Below are positions 60,409-64,000 of a stretch of 64,000 nucleotides of DNA, one piece after another (the stretch's first letter is position 1; every line of letters starts with the position of its first letter). Location of the stretch: assembly GCF_018274385.1 (NCBI RefSeq), contig NZ_JAAFYZ010000003.1, positions 1-64,000 of the forward strand. Direction: 5' to 3'. Origin of the DNA: Catenulispora pinistramenti. GTDB taxonomy: Bacteria; Actinomycetota; Actinomycetes; Streptomycetales; Catenulisporaceae. Below the pieces are notes generated by a model. That model saw nothing but the letters and a program-made list of their open reading frames with translations. It ran no database searches and was not told where the DNA came from. The translations under genes were made by a program, and so were the position numbers.

Positions 60409-60933
60409 TCAACGCTCACGGTCGTGTGCGAGAGCATCCCAGTCCAGGCGCTCCAACGCGGTACGCATGGCATCTGAGACAGGCAGGTCCGGTCCATCCT
60501 GAAACCAGGCCACAGCGAGCACTGACTCCGTCAGCATGGAATCTGCCTCCTCATCGATCGGCCCGGACCGGAACAAGCCGATGCATGTAATCGGCGGAAA
60601 CAGCTCCATCGGCCCGAACGGACTGTTGGGTCCGTCATCGGGCGTCGTACGTGATGGTTCCACGATGTGGTTGGTGGCCCGCGGATAGCCCGTCTTCATC
60701 CGCTCAGCCAGCCCTGCGAGCAGCCGGTCATTCCACGACGCTGTCGGGTAGCCCTCCAGAAAATCGTAGGTGCCGACAACCTCGAGACGGATCAAATCGA
60801 TCTGCCGACCCGTCTCAAGGAAGATCCATGCGATGTCCACAGGCTGCCCCGCTCGCTCGATTCCAGGCGGATGATAGCCGATTGGAGACGGCGCTCCGGA
60901 CAATCGGCATACAGCAGAGCGCCTGGTGATCAT
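60409..60933 (-). CDS. Small protein of unknown function, possibly immunity-like
   Basis: A frame of 174 codons with actinobacterial codon bias. The segments DLIRLEVVGTYDFLEGYPTA, WNDRLLAGLAERMKTGYPRA and the acidic C-terminus PVSDAMRTALERLDWDALAH look like a folded alpha/beta protein. The ATG at 60933 lies in a hairpin, so a GTG at 60840 (VDIAWIFLETG) may be the true start. No family recognised. Its position between toxin-immunity genes and repeats suggests an orphan immunity or cassette gene, but that is inference. Confidence 0.5.
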   Translation of the reverse strand: MITRRSAVCRLSGAPSPIGYHPPGIERAGQPVDIAWIFLETGRQIDLIRLEVVGTYDFLEGYPTASWNDRLLAGLAERMKTGYPRATNHIVEPSRTTPDDGPNSPFGPMELFPPITCIGLFRSGPIDEEADSMLTESVLAVAWFQDGPDLPVSDAMRTALERLDWDALAHDRER

Positions 60934-60989
60934 TCGATCACCAGGCGCAATGTGGAGCTGATCTTGCGGTACTTGAACGCCACCGGCCT
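60919..60989. repeat. Hairpin plus GTGGAGCT repeat, copy D
   Basis: Perfect 13-bp arms GCGCCTGGTGATC (60919-60931) and its complement (60936-60948) with loop attc, then GTGGAGCTGATCTTGCGGTA (60952-60971) and TTGAACGCCACCGGCCT. It lies between two divergent genes, where a normal terminator would serve neither. Confidence 0.7.
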
Positions 60990-61092
60990 TGGACAACCGG
61001 TGAATGGGGCAACCACTCCGGTGTGAGAGACAGTGCCGCTGGCCGCGGACTCCTGTGATTGCGCGGGTCCCGACTCTGCAAGGATCGTCACT

Positions 61093-62379
61093 ATGACCGG
61101 GCAAGCAAGCGCGAGCAGCGTGTACGGGAGCAGTCCGTCGCTGCTGGAGCAAGTTCAGGGTTTCGCGCAGTGGATCGCCGCTGGGCGCAAGCTGACCCAG
61201 ACCAGACGGCTGACCATGACCGACGCCCGGGTGCTCGTACCGCTGCTCGGCACCGGCGACCGAGTCGACCCGGTGATCGGCGACCGAAGGTTCCGTACCC
61301 CGTCCAGCCGAGAGCTGGTACGACTGAACCTGCTGTTCGAGTGGTCCAAGGCGGCCGGGCTCACTCGCGTCGTCAGCGGCCGACTGGTACCCGTCAAGAA
61401 GAACGCCAAGCTCCTAGCCGATCCCGACGCGCTGCGAACAGTACTTTCCGAGTCGTTCGCCAAAGTGCCGGCCGACGCTGTGGTGCCATCCCAGTGGATC
61501 ACCTCCTTGGTATTGGAAGCACTGCCTGAGGCCTGCGCGGTACTCCGGTCTGTGCTTGGCTTCGCCGGCGGCACAGATCTTGAAATGCTCCAGAACGCGG
61601 TCTGGGCGGACCTCACCGGCCGATTCGTCCTGGACAACCTGGACCCCGGTCAGATGACCCGGCTCCACGAGGCCACCGACCGCGATGTCGCGATCCTCGT
61701 CGCGCTGTGGGCCGAACTCGGAATGGTCCGCCACGACAAGGGCCGCATCCACCTCGACAAGAACACACCGGCTATGCCGTCGACTACTCACGACAGCGAC
61801 ACGTCAGCCGACCAGTTGTTCCAGCTGCGCGTTGTTCTGCAAGACACCGAACCCGAGGTGTGGCGACGCCTACTCGTCCCCTCCTCGATCCGGCTGGACC
61901 GGCTGCACGGAGTGCTCCAGGCCGCACTGGGCTGGACGGACTCACATCTGCACCTGTTCACCCTCGGCGACACCCGCTACGGCTGGCGCGATCCGGACTT
62001 CGGCGAGGGCGTCATCCCCGAACACACGGTCCGCCTGGCCGACATCGCCACAGAAGGAACAGTCATCGGCTACGAATACGACTTCGGCGACGGCTGGGAA
62101 CACACCGTCCTCATCGAAGCCGTGAGCTCCCCCGACTCGGCGATGCCCCACCTCCGCTGCATCGAAGGATCCAACGCCTGTCCGCCGGAAGACTGCGGAG
62201 GCCCGTGGGGCTACCACGATCTCCGCGAGACCCTGGCCAACCCCGCCGCCGAAGAGCACCGGGAGATGCTGGACTGGCTCGGCATCGACAACGGATCCCA
62301 GTTCGATGCGACCGCCTTCGACCTGAACGCGGCCAACCGCCGGATCACAGCAGACCAGCGCAGGCGAAGCACACACTGA
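61093..62379 (+). CDS. Protein with C-terminal plasmid pRiA4b ORF-3 domain
   Basis: The 428-residue protein has a helical N-terminal part (about 1-235) of unknown role. The C-terminal pRiA4b ORF-3-like domain (about 240-415) has FQLRVVLQDTEPEVWRRLLV, LDRLHGVLQAALGWTDSHLH, YEYDFGDGWEHTVLIE and CPPEDCGGPWGYHDLRETL. Such domains occur in proteins of plasmids and accessory islands; their biochemistry is unknown. ATG 61093 is chosen over a Cys-rich upstream frame. A strong terminator follows 13 bp after the stop. Confidence 0.85.
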   Translation: MTGQASASSVYGSSPSLLEQVQGFAQWIAAGRKLTQTRRLTMTDARVLVPLLGTGDRVDPVIGDRRFRTPSSRELVRLNLLFEWSKAAGLTRVVSGRLVPVKKNAKLLADPDALRTVLSESFAKVPADAVVPSQWITSLVLEALPEACAVLRSVLGFAGGTDLEMLQNAVWADLTGRFVLDNLDPGQMTRLHEATDRDVAILVALWAELGMVRHDKGRIHLDKNTPAMPSTTHDSDTSADQLFQLRVVLQDTEPEVWRRLLVPSSIRLDRLHGVLQAALGWTDSHLHLFTLGDTRYGWRDPDFGEGVIPEHTVRLADIATEGTVIGYEYDFGDGWEHTVLIEAVSSPDSAMPHLRCIEGSNACPPEDCGGPWGYHDLRETLANPAAEEHREMLDWLGIDNGSQFDATAFDLNAANRRITADQRRRSTH

Positions 62380-62391
62380 AACGAGTAACGC

Positions 62392-62454
62392 AAAGCGGCC
62401 CGTTTCGGAATCATCCGAAACGGGCCGCTTTGTAGTATTTGTGGAGCTTAGGGG
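62392..62454. repeat. Perfect terminator hairpin plus tRNA-3'-end-like repeat, copy B
   Basis: 18-bp perfect arms AAAGCGGCCCGTTTCGGA (62392-62409) and complement (62414-62431) with loop atca form a terminator for the pRiA4b-domain gene. TTTGTGGAGCTTAGGGG at 62438-62454 is identical to 56231-56247. The continuation ATGTCAACC resembles a decayed tRNA T-arm. Confidence 0.75.
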
Positions 62455-63013
62455 ATGTCAACCAGATGATTTAAACGAGGGTCTTGACCTGGCCATTGAC
62501 GCTTGACGTGAGGCCCGCAGTCATGATCGGTTCGCGAATGGCTCGCGCATGGCGTCAAGGGGAACAGCGGCCACGCGACCTCCAGAGTGTGCTCGTCGGC
62601 TGGTTCTACAAACTCAGCTGGCCGACCGGCCAACGAGGATCTACTGAACATCAAAGGGCGACGTTGCTATGGCGAGGCCGGCGTGGACAGGCCGCAGTCG
62701 ATGGGTCGGGACCAGGGATGGGGCCGCGAGTACGTCGCTGATAATCAAAGGACTGATAGTCAGAGGTCTCCTAGTCTGGAGCGGGTGGTGACGACTGTTG
62801 GAGCGACTGGGATTCTCTCGGCCTGAGGACTGGTTCCCGGCCGCAAACCTTCCTCGCGACTGTGATATAGATCACCTCATCGTTGGTGGCGCGCGGCAGC
62901 AGTCCGCTGAGATTCTTGATCATCGCTCTGGTGGGCTGCCGGCTTGCCAGGATGCGTCGGCGGCTCATCATCGGGTTTGAGCCGCTTCCATTAACGAGTT
63001 CCGGGGAGATCTC
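62455..63013. other. Intergenic region without recognised gene
   Basis: About 560 bp with lower coding bias and several short frames on both strands. None has a recognisable family. It should carry the promoter of the secreted protein that starts at 63014. Confidence 0.5.
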
Positions 63014-64000
63014 GTGCATAAGCGTTTTCGGGTGGGGTTTTGTCATGCGCTCTTACGGCGACGGCGGGCGGTTTCAGTCCTCGTTTCCGGCGCCTTGGCC
63101 GGCTCGGCCCTTTCGATGCCGATGGCTTCTGCCTCGGCCTACTCTGCGGCGTCTATCAAGTCGGTTCCTCTTCCGGTCTACGCCGGTTCGTGGGATTTAC
63201 ACTCCCCATTGGGGGAGCGCGATCGGGAGGATGCCTGCCTGGCCGGGCAGCGGCTTCACGTGAGTGGTCCGGCGGTACAGAGCGTCGCAGCAGCCTTCTT
63301 GGTAGACATCCTAAAGTCGGACGACTTTGACCAGTCGGTCAAGGACGATGCCGCGCAGCAGGCCGCTTGGGACAGCTCGCAGGATTCGCTTCGATCGTCG
63401 GACCAGGCGATGTTGGCGAGGTTGCCGGTCCCGACCGCTCCAGGCCAAGCCCACGGCGACTCGTTGGTGATCGACTGGCCTGACGGCGCTGACGTCGCGT
63501 GGGCACAGATCCCCGACTACAACGGGCCGGTACGTACCTTCTTGGACCAGCGCGCAGCCAAGGAAGCGGATCCGACCTCCAGCTATCCCGACGTGGTGGT
63601 CCCAGCTGACCAGCCGGCCTTGGACAAGGCTAAGGCGATCGTGTCATCCAGCACGGACCCTTTGCTCACCGCCGCGGGCGGACTGCGGGACAAGATCGCC
63701 AATTCCTCAGGGGGGCACTACGCGACCGATGCCGCCGACATCGCCGAGTTCGTCACCATCGGCGGGTTCCCACAGAGCGCGCCGGATCCCAGTTCGCTGG
63801 AGTTCCGGACCGATGTCGAGGCGATCAAGGCGCGATGGGCTTCCTGCACCAGTTCCAACCCATGGGATCCGCGCCAGGTACTAGGCGGCGAGGTCCAGGT
63901 CGCTCAGGACGAGTGGGAAGATGAGCTGGAATCGCAGAAGAGCCAGCGTGATGACATCGTCAACGCCTCTATTGCGGCTGCTGCTGACCTGCAAAAGGCC
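63014..64000 (+). CDS. Start of a large secreted protein (cut by window end)
   Basis: 329 codons remain open to the last base. GTG 63014 follows GGGGAG at good spacing. The signal peptide has a basic start (HKRFRVGFCHALLRRRR) and a hydrophobic core (SVLVSGALAGSALSMPMASA), cleaved near ASA at about residue 41. The mature part is helical and Asp/Ala-rich (DDFDQSVKDDAAQQAAWDSS). It ends in a likely coiled coil (DEWEDELESQKSQRDDIVNA). This resembles the N-terminal regions of big actinobacterial secreted or polymorphic-toxin proteins, but the effector end lies outside the window. Confidence 0.75.
   Translation, partial: MHKRFRVGFCHALLRRRRAVSVLVSGALAGSALSMPMASASAYSAASIKSVPLPVYAGSWDLHSPLGERDREDACLAGQRLHVSGPAVQSVAAAFLVDILKSDDFDQSVKDDAAQQAAWDSSQDSLRSSDQAMLARLPVPTAPGQAHGDSLVIDWPDGADVAWAQIPDYNGPVRTFLDQRAAKEADPTSSYPDVVVPADQPALDKAKAIVSSSTDPLLTAAGGLRDKIANSSGGHYATDAADIAEFVTIGGFPQSAPDPSSLEFRTDVEAIKARWASCTSSNPWDPRQVLGGEVQVAQDEWEDELESQKSQRDDIVNASIAAAADLQKA

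Noticed and set aside
62587-62826. Short protein-coding frame after the pRiA4b-domain gene
   Set aside because: No ribosome site, no family and mixed codon usage; treated as intergenic.

Overview
This window is chromosomal DNA of a high-GC actinobacterium. The evidence is the strong third-position G/C bias, frequent GTG starts, 4-nt ATGA/GTGA gene overlaps, secreted glycosidases with ricin-type lectin domains, F420-type luciferase-like oxidoreductases and an IdeR/DmdR-type iron box. A Streptomyces/Catenulispora-like soil organism fits; the genus is an inference.

Layout. (1) 0-7.5 kb: a carbohydrate locus with a secreted GH65-type and a secreted GH30-type glycosidase and a divergent ROK repressor. 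(2) 7.5-12.5 kb: a small secreted protein, an NhaA-DsbA fusion antiporter, a small HTH protein overlapping a Clp-N-only protein behind twin palindromes, and a class III aminotransferase. (3) 12.5-16.7 kb: a secreted sedolisin (S53) protease with two Ig-like repeats, and a large serine recombinase-like protein that lacks the catalytic serine. The recombinase gene sits 1 nt behind an iron ABC operon. (4) 16.7-20.6 kb: the FbpABC-type ferric uptake operon with its iron box. (5) 20.7-24.8 kb: a DsbA-like protein, a VOC protein, an LLM oxidoreductase, and a TetR/MDR divergent pair with two palindromic operators. (6) 24.8-31.9 kb: an FtsX-type ABC exporter whose ATPase carries an AbrB-like tail. (7) 32-34.5 kb: a membrane protein, an MDR oxidoreductase and a HAD protein. 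(8) 34.8-45.8 kb: a PucR-type regulator, a complete Dpp/Opp-type importer, a YtcJ-like amidohydrolase, a TetR regulator with matching operators on both sides of its gene, and a flavin amine oxidase. Together these look like an uptake-and-degradation module for an amide or amine compound. (9) 45.9-51.9 kb: two regulator-centred redox modules (MarR and TetR), each with duplicated palindromic operators, and an extraordinary 28-bp perfect hairpin. (10) 52-54 kb: a large secreted protein of unknown function.

(11) 54-64 kb is the accessory part. It holds an ISKra4-like transposase remnant, an orphan Dpp-type permease bracketed by two copies of a leaderless promoter/start region of an ArsR-type regulator, an RNase A-like polymorphic toxin with a CdiI-like immunity gene, a broken IS3 element, a small unknown gene, a pRiA4b ORF-3-domain protein, and the start of a large secreted protein that runs off the window. 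Five hairpin elements, each followed by a tRNA-3'-end-like TGGAGCT sequence, separate these units. They give the block a cassette-like look, and two of them share an identical 17-bp repeat 6.2 kb apart. This block is the best candidate for something undescribed.

No rRNA, complete tRNA or CRISPR array was seen.
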